From an uncultured Bacilli bacterium (GTDB lineage Bacteria; Bacillota_I; Bacilli_A; RF39; UBA660): a stretch of 5,154 bases of DNA. Positions within the stretch are counted from its first letter, which is position 1. Each line of letters opens with the position of its first letter. Below are positions 1 through 5,154 of this stretch, piece after piece. The DNA lies in the NCBI GenBank assembly GCA_910586635.1, contig CAJUJA010000063.1, positions 1 through 5,154 of the forward strand. The letters are read 5' to 3'. Under the pieces are notes generated by a model. That model did not search any database. It was given only the letters and a program-made list of their open reading frames with translations, and had not been told where the DNA came from. Position numbers and translations under genes: made by a program.

Positions 1-664
1 AATAGTTAGTTATCATAAACCTAAAATTATTTTCTTGGAAAATGTTAAAAATTTAAAGTCACATAATGGCGGTGTAACATTTAAAGTTATTTCCAATACA
101 CTTGGTAGTCTAAACTATAATATTTATCATAAGGTTCTTAATGCAAAAGACTTTAATCTTCCTCAAAATAGAGAAAGAATAACCATTGTATGCATAAGAA
201 AAGATATAGATAATGGTAATTATAAATTTCCTACACCATCTAAAGAAATTATAACTATTAATGATATAAAGGAAGATGATTCAGTAACTGAAAAATACAT
301 ATTAAATCGAAATGATATTTATATTGATGAAGAAAAATTAGATGAAGCAATAAAAAATGGCAAAGTTCGAAAGCCTGTTCAGATTGGAGTAATTGGTAAG
401 GGTGGACAAGGTAATAGAATTTATCATGAAAATGGTATTGGGATAACCTTAGCTGCTTCAAGTGGTGGTGCCGCTTCAAAGACAGGTGCTTATTATATAA
501 ATGGTAAAGTAAGAAAATTAAGTCCACGAGAGGCAGCAAGATTGCAAGGATTTCCGGAAAAATTTAAAATAATTGATAATGATAACCAAGCATTAAAACA
601 ATTTGGTAATAGTGTTCCAATAAATTTATTAAAAGAGGTTTTTAAGGGGTTAGAAGATATTTAG
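1..664 (+). CDS. DNA (cytosine-5-)-methyltransferase, HhaI-like, C-terminal two-thirds (5' truncated by window edge)
   Basis: Methylates a cytosine at C5 within the site cut by the neighbouring endonuclease, protecting host DNA. The frame is open to the left edge (first full codon at 2) and ends at TAG 662-664, leaving 220 residues. Visible C5-MTase motifs in order: IV, PKIIFLENV (ENV at 38-46); VIII, PQNRERI (QNRER at 164-178); IX, RKLSPREAARLQGFP (from 512); X, QFGNSV (599-616). Motif I (FxGxG) and the catalytic Pro-Cys are missing because they lie upstream of the window. The recognition domain, with GKGGQGNRIY and then GGAASKTGAYYINGKVRKL, is colinear with M.HhaI (327 aa) as I recall it, so roughly 105 residues are absent. 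TTG at 35 is not the start: it falls inside motif IV and the frame continues upstream. It forms an operon with the endonuclease 11 nt downstream. Family assignment is very sure; GCGC specificity is an inference. Confidence 0.96.
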   Translation, partial: IVSYHKPKIIFLENVKNLKSHNGGVTFKVISNTLGSLNYNIYHKVLNAKDFNLPQNRERITIVCIRKDIDNGNYKFPTPSKEIITINDIKEDDSVTEKYILNRNDIYIDEEKLDEAIKNGKVRKPVQIGVIGKGGQGNRIYHENGIGITLAASSGGAASKTGAYYINGKVRKLSPREAARLQGFPEKFKIIDNDNQALKQFGNSVPINLLKEVFKGLEDI

Positions 665-670
665 GGAGGA
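664..670 (+). promoter_or_regulatory. Ribosome binding site of the endonuclease gene
   Basis: GGGAGGA overlaps the last base of the methyltransferase stop codon and sits 5 nt before the ATG at 676. It supports that start and suggests translation right after the upstream gene terminates. Confidence 0.8.
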
Positions 671-675
671 TTAGG

Positions 676-1512
676 ATGCAAAAATGGAAAGATTTTGAAA
701 GCAAAATGACAAAATATCTTCAACAAATGCTAAGAGATTATGATGTTCTTATTAAACAATGTGGAAGAGCAGATAGTACTATTCCGGATATTGAAATAAC
801 TATTAATTCTAATAGTAAAAAATTCTATGTAGAAGCTAAAATGCCTGTGTCTCAAACATCACAATTTGTTGTAGAGATAAAAGATAATAAATTCGTATAT
901 GGAAGTAAAAATAAATTTAAAGCAAATCAATGTTCAGATGAGATTATAAACATTTTAAATAAAGATTTTAAACTATATAGTAAAGTTGCCCAAAACGGCA
1001 TAATAGTTCCTGTTCCGGAAACTATTGCATTTGGTTGGATTGTTTCAAATATGAGAAATAAAAATGTTGCTTTTGTTATATCAGTTGATAATGATGGAAA
1101 TAAAAAGGTATTTTCACTTGATCAATTTAATCAGTTCTTTAATATTAAAACTATTTTTAGAAGAAAGAAAAGTGGTAGTCAAAATTTACCAAAAATATAT
1201 TATGGGGATTTTAAAGAATGTTTAGATTTAAAATTTTCAAAATATAAATATAATCTTAATACAAATGGGAAAAAACTATTTTTAGATTTACCATTGGAGC
1301 TTAATAAGAATGAGTGTTATATTGATAGTAATATTTTACCCGAGGGAAAAAGATATTTTTTATCTAACAAGAGCAATGGTAAATATGAAGTGAAAATAAC
1401 TTCAGCAACTAATAATCCAAATATTATATTTGAATTATCTCTAAAGGAAAGTGTTGACTTTGATATGTTTAGTATTCAATGTTTAATTGAGTATATAAAC
1501 AATAATATGTAA
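676..1512 (+). CDS. HhaI-family type II restriction endonuclease
   Basis: Cytoplasmic endonuclease of 278 residues that should cut unmodified DNA at the site methylated by the upstream enzyme. A PD-(D/E)XK core is visible: P37-D38, then E53-A54-K55, followed by a SQTSQF segment (59-64). From memory R.HhaI (about 258 aa) has matching landmarks in the same order: a start like MNWKEFE (here MQKWKDFE), DST-x-x-DI, FY-x-EAKMP-x-SQ-x-x-QFV, a PLPE-like segment then WI, RxKKSGSxxL, and near the C-terminus NGxYxVKI and IFxxSLK. This colinearity, together with an HhaI-like methyltransferase next door, makes the family call strong. HhaI cuts GCG^C; the site here is inferred. The start is supported by GGGAGGA (664-670) 5 nt upstream of the ATG and by agreement with the HhaI N-terminus. 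No frameshift is seen and the stop is TAA. The first gene's stop lies 11 nt before the ATG, so the two are probably co-transcribed. Confidence 0.93.
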   Translation: MQKWKDFESKMTKYLQQMLRDYDVLIKQCGRADSTIPDIEITINSNSKKFYVEAKMPVSQTSQFVVEIKDNKFVYGSKNKFKANQCSDEIINILNKDFKLYSKVAQNGIIVPVPETIAFGWIVSNMRNKNVAFVISVDNDGNKKVFSLDQFNQFFNIKTIFRRKKSGSQNLPKIYYGDFKECLDLKFSKYKYNLNTNGKKLFLDLPLELNKNECYIDSNILPEGKRYFLSNKSNGKYEVKITSATNNPNIIFELSLKESVDFDMFSIQCLIEYINNNM

Positions 1513-1516
1513 TTTT

Positions 1517-1550
1517 AAAATGACTACAATGTATAGTCGTTTTCGTTTGT
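1517..1550 (+). terminator. Probable intrinsic terminator of the HhaI-like operon
   Basis: Starts 4 nt after the endonuclease TAA. Left arm 1517-1526 (AAAATGACTA) pairs with right arm 1534-1543 (TAGTCGTTTT) around a 7-nt loop, giving a 10-bp stem with one G-U wobble, followed by a broken T-rich tail (CGTTTGT). The wobble pairs only in the + strand RNA (it would be C-A on the other strand), which fits termination of rightward transcripts. The stem is AT-rich, so efficiency may be modest. Confidence 0.6.
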
Positions 1551-1557
1551 ATTATTA

Positions 1558-1587
1558 TTGACATAAATTCTTTTGTTAAAATATTCT
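1558..1587 (+). promoter_or_regulatory. Weak candidate rightward promoter in the spacer
   Basis: A perfect TTGACA (1558-1563) is followed after 18 nt by TATTCT (1582-1587), a poor -10 box with 4 of 6 consensus positions. It would start an RNA near 1594 that runs through the spacer and meets the inverted repeat at 1773-1813. AT-rich DNA yields such matches by chance, so this is low confidence. Confidence 0.2.
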
Positions 1588-1690
1588 TCTGATTGTTCTT
1601 CCTTTCAATTTTATGATTTTTTATATATCAATGTCCGAAAAGTTCGAATAGACTCGTCAATGGTGCGGTAACGATATACGTATGCGAAAA

Positions 1691-1718
1691 ATTATACTCC
1701 GTAGATTGATTAAATCAA
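1691..1718 (-). promoter_or_regulatory. Candidate leftward promoter in the spacer
   Basis: Read on the - strand: TTGATT (1713-1718), a 16-nt spacer, then a perfect TATAAT (1691-1696). A transcript would start near 1684 and run left through the less AT-rich islet toward the end of the endonuclease gene, where it would be antisense. No leftward gene follows, so the product, if any, would be non-coding. Confidence 0.25.
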
Positions 1719-1772
1719 CTGAATAAATAAATTATATATGAATTATTTTTAAAAATGAATATTGTAAAGTAA

Positions 1773-1813
1773 AAAAAGAGACGGGTATGTTGTTGACATA
1801 CACATCTCCTTTT
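1773..1813. repeat. Long inverted repeat spanning the -35 box (operator and/or terminator)
   Basis: Centred on 1793. The inner core is perfect: GTATGT (1785-1790), a 5-nt loop, ACATAC (1796-1801). Outside it the arms go on pairing to 1773/1813 with only three mismatches (1784/1802, 1782/1804, 1777/1809), including GAGA/TCTC and A-run/T-run. Read as - strand RNA, two of the three mismatches become G-U wobbles and the hairpin is followed directly by seven U's (1777-1771), a textbook intrinsic terminator for leftward transcripts. As + strand RNA the stem is weaker and the tail is CUUUUGUU. Because the right half contains most of the -35 box of the RHH promoter, it is also well placed to be a repressor operator. 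Confidence 0.7.
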
Positions 1814-1821
1814 GTTACAAT
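1793..1821 (+). promoter_or_regulatory. Sigma-A-type promoter of the RHH/fused-enzyme operon
   Basis: A consensus -35 TTGACA (1793-1798), an exactly 17-nt spacer and a -10 TACAAT (1816-1821, one mismatch from TATAAT). Transcription should begin near 1828, giving a leader of only about 14 nt whose ribosome binding site is at the very 5' end. The overlapping TATAAT at 1821-1826 is 22 nt from the -35 and is less likely to be used. The -35 lies inside the inverted repeat, so a protein bound there would compete with RNA polymerase. Confidence 0.85.
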
Positions 1822-1829
1822 ATAATTAT

Positions 1830-1836
1830 GGAGTGA
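1830..1836 (+). promoter_or_regulatory. Ribosome binding site deciding the start of the RHH gene
   Basis: GGAGTGA lies 5 nt before the ATG at 1842. It selects this ATG over the in-frame TTG at 1812, which lies within the promoter upstream of the predicted transcription start and so cannot be translated from this promoter. Confidence 0.8.
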
Positions 1837-1841
1837 ATGAT

Positions 1842-2054
1842 ATGAAAAATGGTATTAAAAGGTTTTCGGTAAGACTTAAAAATGATGAATTGATAACATT
1901 TGTGAATAAGCAAAGCAATTTAAATGATACAATAACATATCTGCTAGAGAAAGAAATAGCAGAAAATGGCATAAGAGATTTACAAAATATTATTCCTGCT
2001 AAAAGAGATAAAAGTTATTTTAAAAAAAATAAGGAGGTACCAATAAATGAGTGA
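1842..2054 (+). CDS. Small ribbon-helix-helix (Arc/MetJ-type) DNA-binding protein, putative regulator
   Basis: 70 residues, basic at the C-terminus. The N-terminal part fits a ribbon-helix-helix fold: a short strand IKRFSVRL (5-12) with alternating residues facing DNA, helix A (about 14-24) starting at NDEL, a turn at SNLN, and helix B (about 28-42, DTITYLLEKEIAEN). RHH proteins bind as dimers, inserting the paired strands into the major groove at palindromic operators. The segment NGIRDLQNIIP and the lysine-rich tail after residue 53 are not diagnostic to me. It is the first gene of an operon: its promoter carries a long inverted repeat and its last 8 nt overlap the next gene (ATGAGTGA). The position suggests autorepression and control of the fused restriction enzyme, much as antitoxins or C-proteins do; this is inference. 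It could instead be an accessory protein left from a plasmid or conjugative element. The fold call is made by eye. Confidence 0.75.
   Translation: MKNGIKRFSVRLKNDELITFVNKQSNLNDTITYLLEKEIAENGIRDLQNIIPAKRDKSYFKKNKEVPINE
2031..2038 (+). promoter_or_regulatory. Strong ribosome binding site for the fused R-M-S gene, inside the RHH gene
   Basis: AAGGAGGT, a near-perfect anti-16S match, lies 8 nt before the ATG at 2047 and within the last codons of the RHH gene. With the 8-nt gene overlap it implies coupled translation with a high initiation rate for the large enzyme. Confidence 0.85.
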
Positions 2055-5000
2055 GGAATTATTACAAAGAGATTTAATTGATAATCCTGAAAAAATAGGA
2101 AACTGGAATTTTTATAATATTGGTGCTACAACTATAAAAAATTTAAAGCAAAGTAAGATTATAAATGATTTTGATTACGAAAGTATTGATAAAAGAAAAC
2201 CGGATGGTCTAATAGTCTATAATAAAAATGTCTTAGTAACAATTGAAAATAAGAAACCAACTGAATTTAATACCGAAGAAAAAAAGAATAAAGCTATAAA
2301 ACAAACTGTTGATGTAGCAAAAATATTAAAATCTAAATTAGCAATTATTACAGATACAACTGAGACAATTTGGGTTAATGCTTTTACTGGAGATCGAATA
2401 ATTGATGAATATGGAAAAGAATTAAATATGATTTTTAATTATAAGGATCCGGAATTACCAAAACTTATTGAAAAAATATTGGATTCAATAGATGAAACCA
2501 ATTCACAATTAAATGTACCATCTTTAAAAAATCCAACTCCTTTAGCAAAACAAATATGGCAAGATATTTGGACTGTTAGTGGTGCTACCCCCGAAAATTG
2601 TTTATATACATTTGTTGAGATCTTTATTTTTAAGTATCTTTCAGATTTAGAAATATTAAAGGGTAATTGCAATTTTTATTCTTTATTAAATATGTATAAA
2701 AATAATACTGATAATGATGTGTTAGAATATTATGCAAAAATAGTTAGACCAAGAATTAAAGAATTATTTCCAATAAATTTAAAAGATAATACGACAATTA
2801 TAAATGGAACTATATTTGTAAGTAAGGATGACAAAGCGATAGAAGGATATAGTGGTGTTTTTAAGAAAATTTTGAATAGATTTAATGATTATGGTCGACT
2901 AGAAAAAATTGATTATGATTTTAAAAGCAAGTTGTTTGAAAGCTTCTTGAAAGAGAGTATAAGTAAAAAGAATTGGGGACAGTTTTTTACTCCATTAAAG
3001 GTAGTAAAACCAATGGTAAAAATGGCAGATATTCATACTGATATGAAAATATGTGATCCGGCTTGTGGAGTTGGAAAATTCTTGCTGGAAGCAGTTTTAC
3101 CACATTTAAAGGATTATTATACAGTTGATAATGGTAATTTAAATGAAAAAATAACTCTTCATGGGTTTGATAAAGGATTTGATAAGGAGGAACAAAGGAC
3201 AATAATATTGGCAAAAGCAAATATGCTAATATATTTTTCAGACTTAATCAAAGAACACAGCGAAATAACAACACAATTTGCCAAATTGTTTAATGAAACT
3301 TTTGAACTAAAAACAAACTCAATTTTAGGAACACTACGCGATCCAATTGAAAACGAATATGACCTAATTTTAACAAATCCTCCATATGTTACAAGTGGAA
3401 GCAGTAATTTAAAAGATGAAATTAAGAAAGATACAGATTTAGAAAAATATTATAAGGTTAATGCTCTTGGAGTAGAAGGATTATTTATGGAATGGATTAT
3501 TAAAGCATTAAAACCAGGTGGCAAAGCATTTATAGTTATTCCAGATGGTATTCTTAATAGAAAAAATGATACTGATTTGAGAAAGTATATTATAAAATCA
3601 TGCTATATTGATGCCTTGATTTCATTACCAATTAATACTTTTTTTACAACTAATAAAAAAACATATATATTAGCCCTAACAAAGAAGTTTAATACTAATA
3701 ATGAACAGACTTTTCCAGTTTTTTCATATTTAGTAAGCGATATCGGAGAAACTTTGGATATGTATAGGTTCGACACAGGAGAAAACCAACTTGAAGAAGC
3801 AGTTGAATTGTTCAATATATATAGAAGTTCCAAAGAACGTTTTAAAACAGATGATAAAAGATGTAAATTGTTCTCTGTTGGTAAATTTAATACTGATATT
3901 GAAGACAATTGGATAATTGATAGATGGTGGACAGACGATGAAAAAGTTGATTTAGGGATTTTAGAGAAAAGGAGTACAATTACACCATCAGAATTTTCAG
4001 AATATATTGGAGAAATATCAAATGATTTATTAGAATATAAATTACTGTTTGAAAGTTTATCGGAAAAAAAAAAGATTAATGTAGAATTTAAAGAATATAA
4101 ATTATGTGAATTGTTTGATTTTGATAAAGGAAAATCAAAATATACAAAAAAGTATGGCTATGAGCACAAAGGAGAATATCCAGTATATTCTGCATCAAAC
4201 CTTGCACCATTAACATATATTAATTCTTTTGATTTTGATGGAAAATATCTCACTTGGGCAACCAATGGCTTTGCGGGATATATGAAAGTACTAGATAGTA
4301 AATTTTCTATAAATGGTGATAGAGGAATAATGATCCCTAAAATTGCTAACATTAATATCGATTACATTAGATACATATTACAACCTAAATTAAGAAAACT
4401 AGCAAAAGGTAGAAAAGGTGAAAAAGGGGAAGATGAATTCACAAAGTTATATATATCTATGATAGATAAATTATCAATTACTATGCCATTGGTTTCTGGT
4501 ACTGATATTTTCTCAATTGAATATCAAAACGATTTTGTAGAAAAGAAAAATAAGGAAAACGAATTTTTAGATGATATTATACAAAAACAAAGGGAAATAA
4601 AAGAATTAAATATTGAAGAGATATGTTTTGAAAATAGTACAAAAATCAAAATAAAAGATTTGTTTCAAATAAAAAAAGGGAAAAGTATTTATACGAATAA
4701 ATATTTTCATGAAAACAAAGGCAAATATCCGGTATATTCTTCACAAACTTATAATAATGGAGAAATTGCAAAAATTAATTCGTATGATTATGATGATAAA
4801 TGTTTAACATGGACTACTGATGGAATATATGCTGGTACTATATTTTTAAGAAATAGTAAATTTAGTATGACAACACATTGTGGAGCATTGTTGTTAAAAA
4901 ATGAATATAAAGAAGATATACTTTTAGAATATTTATATGCATATTTGTATGGTAGGCTAAAAAAATATGCAAAAGGTGAACAAAATAAAAGAGTAACTGT

Positions 5001-5154
5001 TGATATTATTAAAAATATTGAAATAGAAATTCCAATTGATATCAATGGAAATTATGATAAGGAGCAACAGCTTTACTTTTCGCAAATGTTTGAACAATTT
5101 CAACAATCAAAACAAGACATAATAAGTAGATTAGATTTAGTTTCAAATCAAACT
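2047..5154 (+). CDS. Fused restriction-modification-specificity enzyme (type IIB/IIG, AloI-like; N6-adenine methylase), 3' truncated by window edge
   Basis: One chain with 1036 visible residues and no stop before the edge. Expected role: methylate adenine in, and cut DNA beside, a bipartite site using SAM. Domains: (1) nuclease, about 1-150, with P52-D53 and E67-N68-K69, then an HsdR-like helix containing Q86; (2) helical linker, about 160-300; (3) HsdM-like methylase, about 300-620, with NWGQFFTP (309-316), motif I DPACGVGKF (337-345), a GFD acidic segment (373-375), catalytic NPPY (444-447), and LKPGG followed by VIPDG; (4) HsdS-like recognition domain 1 (about 681-814), a coiled linker (about 828-862), recognition domain 2 (about 866-996), then a closing helix cut by the edge. 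No helicase motifs are seen, so it is not a type I HsdR. Two fused recognition domains match AloI, PpiI and TstI; a single-site type IIG is the alternative. The ATG has a strong RBS and overlaps the RHH gene. Confidence 0.93.
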   Translation, partial: MSEELLQRDLIDNPEKIGNWNFYNIGATTIKNLKQSKIINDFDYESIDKRKPDGLIVYNKNVLVTIENKKPTEFNTEEKKNKAIKQTVDVAKILKSKLAIITDTTETIWVNAFTGDRIIDEYGKELNMIFNYKDPELPKLIEKILDSIDETNSQLNVPSLKNPTPLAKQIWQDIWTVSGATPENCLYTFVEIFIFKYLSDLEILKGNCNFYSLLNMYKNNTDNDVLEYYAKIVRPRIKELFPINLKDNTTIINGTIFVSKDDKAIEGYSGVFKKILNRFNDYGRLEKIDYDFKSKLFESFLKESISKKNWGQFFTPLKVVKPMVKMADIHTDMKICDPACGVGKFLLEAVLPHLKDYYTVDNGNLNEKITLHGFDKGFDKEEQRTIILAKANMLIYFSDLIKEHSEITTQFAKLFNETFELKTNSILGTLRDPIENEYDLILTNPPYVTSGSSNLKDEIKKDTDLEKYYKVNALGVEGLFMEWIIKALKPGGKAFIVIPDGILNRKNDTDLRKYIIKSCYIDALISLPINTFFTTNKKTYILALTKKFNTNNEQTFPVFSYLVSDIGETLDMYRFDTGENQLEEAVELFNIYRSSKERFKTDDKRCKLFSVGKFNTDIEDNWIIDRWWTDDEKVDLGILEKRSTITPSEFSEYIGEISNDLLEYKLLFESLSEKKKINVEFKEYKLCELFDFDKGKSKYTKKYGYEHKGEYPVYSASNLAPLTYINSFDFDGKYLTWATNGFAGYMKVLDSKFSINGDRGIMIPKIANINIDYIRYILQPKLRKLAKGRKGEKGEDEFTKLYISMIDKLSITMPLVSGTDIFSIEYQNDFVEKKNKENEFLDDIIQKQREIKELNIEEICFENSTKIKIKDLFQIKKGKSIYTNKYFHENKGKYPVYSSQTYNNGEIAKINSYDYDDKCLTWTTDGIYAGTIFLRNSKFSMTTHCGALLLKNEYKEDILLEYLYAYLYGRLKKYAKGEQNKRVTVDIIKNIEIEIPIDINGNYDKEQQLYFSQMFEQFQQSKQDIISRLDLVSNQT
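4087..4488 (+). repeat. Target recognition domain 1 coding segment (copy 1 of an internal duplication)
   Basis: Encodes residues 681-814 of the fused enzyme, beginning FKEYKLCELF. Hallmarks shared with copy 2: FxxxKGKSxYT, KGEYPVYS, INSFDFD, LTW-x-T-x-G, SKFS and LAKG. It has an insertion after LAKG (about GRKGEKGEDEF) that copy 2 lacks. By analogy with HsdS it reads one half of a split recognition sequence. Boundaries are approximate. Confidence 0.75.
4642..5034 (+). repeat. Target recognition domain 2 coding segment (copy 2 of an internal duplication)
   Basis: Encodes residues 866-996, beginning KIKIKDLFQIKKGKS. In the 29 residues from the opening Phe (F689 in copy 1, F873 in copy 2) I count 17 identities by eye, and INSYDYD, LTWTTDG and NSKFS also match. 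It has one extra residue in the TDGIYAGT loop and the sequence THCGALLLK where copy 1 has GDRGIMIPK. These differences lie where HsdS domains usually vary in specificity. Boundaries are approximate. Confidence 0.75.

Larger units (their letters stand above)
1551..1772. other. Non-coding spacer between the two restriction-modification loci
   Basis: No credible gene: the only + strand ATG frames are about a dozen codons or fewer and lack ribosome binding sites. The stretch about 1630-1705 is visibly less AT-rich than its surroundings and contains TTCGAA and ATACGTAT palindromes. A perfect 6-bp inverted repeat, TTGATT-A-AATCAA, lies at 1706-1718. Promoter-like sites on each strand are listed separately. 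It could hold a short unrecognised RNA or be the junction scar where one system was inserted beside the other; nothing here decides. Confidence 0.5.

Noticed and set aside
35..37. TTG at 35 as start of the methyltransferase
   Set aside because: The frame is open to the left edge and encodes the start of motif IV (PKIIFL) before it; the gene is simply cut by the window.
258..539. Open - strand frame of 93 codons inside the methyltransferase
   Set aside because: Antisense to the conserved recognition domain and motif IX; low-complexity Leu/His-rich translation.
1612..1650. Short + strand ATG frame in the spacer
   Set aside because: Only about 12 codons, with no ribosome binding site and no similarity to anything known to me.
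1670..1690. ATACGTAT palindrome as a recombination or attachment site
   Set aside because: Only 8 bp, no second copy in the window and no integrase nearby.
1812..1841. N-terminal extension of the RHH protein from the TTG at 1812
   Set aside because: It lies on the -10 region, upstream of the expected transcription start, and has no ribosome binding site; ATG 1842 has GGAGTGA at the right distance.
2439..5045. Several - strand open frames of 64-101 codons (about 2439-2672, 2987-3220, 3603-3908, 4158-4352, 4788-5045)
   Set aside because: All lie antisense within the continuous fused-enzyme frame, whose protein motifs are clear; their translations look like antisense noise rich in Leu, Ile, Ser and Tyr, with no recognised domains.
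2047..5154. Separate hsdR, hsdM and hsdS genes of a type I system
   Set aside because: The frame is continuous from the nuclease domain through the methylase to both recognition domains, and no helicase motifs are present.

Overview
The window is a very AT-rich stretch that reads like the accessory genome of a low-GC Gram-positive bacterium (Bacillota such as Clostridia, Erysipelotrichia or Bacilli; the lineage is inferred only from base composition, the strong AAGGAGG-type ribosome binding sites and the sigma-A-like promoter). The standard code fits: tryptophans are TGG, the long right-hand frame has no in-frame TGA, and TAG, TAA and TGA all act as stops. Every supported gene is on the + strand. 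I find no tRNA, rRNA, CRISPR array or transposase.

Left part (1-1543) is a compact type II restriction-modification pair. A C5-cytosine methyltransferase, cut off at the left edge, is followed after 11 nt by a PD-(D/E)XK endonuclease. Both proteins look colinear with the HhaI system (M.HhaI and R.HhaI, GCGC) as I remember those sequences. A hairpin with a U-rich tail closes the operon. One recognition loop of the methyltransferase differs from M.HhaI at remembered contact positions, so GCGC is the best guess but is not proven.

Middle part (1513-1841) is non-coding. It holds the terminator, two weak promoter-like sites, a somewhat less AT-rich islet, and a long inverted repeat (1773-1813) that surrounds the -35 box of a near-consensus promoter (TTGACA-17-TACAAT).

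Right part (1842-5154) is a second, independent modification/restriction locus. A 70-residue ribbon-helix-helix protein overlaps by 8 nt the start of a large single-chain enzyme that runs off the right edge. In 1036 visible residues the enzyme carries an N-terminal PD-ExK nuclease domain, an HsdM-like N6-adenine methyltransferase, and two mutually similar HsdS-type target recognition domains. This is the architecture of fused type IIB/IIG R-M-S enzymes (AloI/PpiI/TstI-like). The small protein is the natural candidate for an autoregulator acting on the inverted repeat and so setting expression of the fused enzyme. If right, this would be an RHH-controlled restriction system instead of one run by the usual HTH C-protein. 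That is the most interesting hypothesis here. Overall the window is a piece of a defence island with one 5mC system and one 6mA system side by side.
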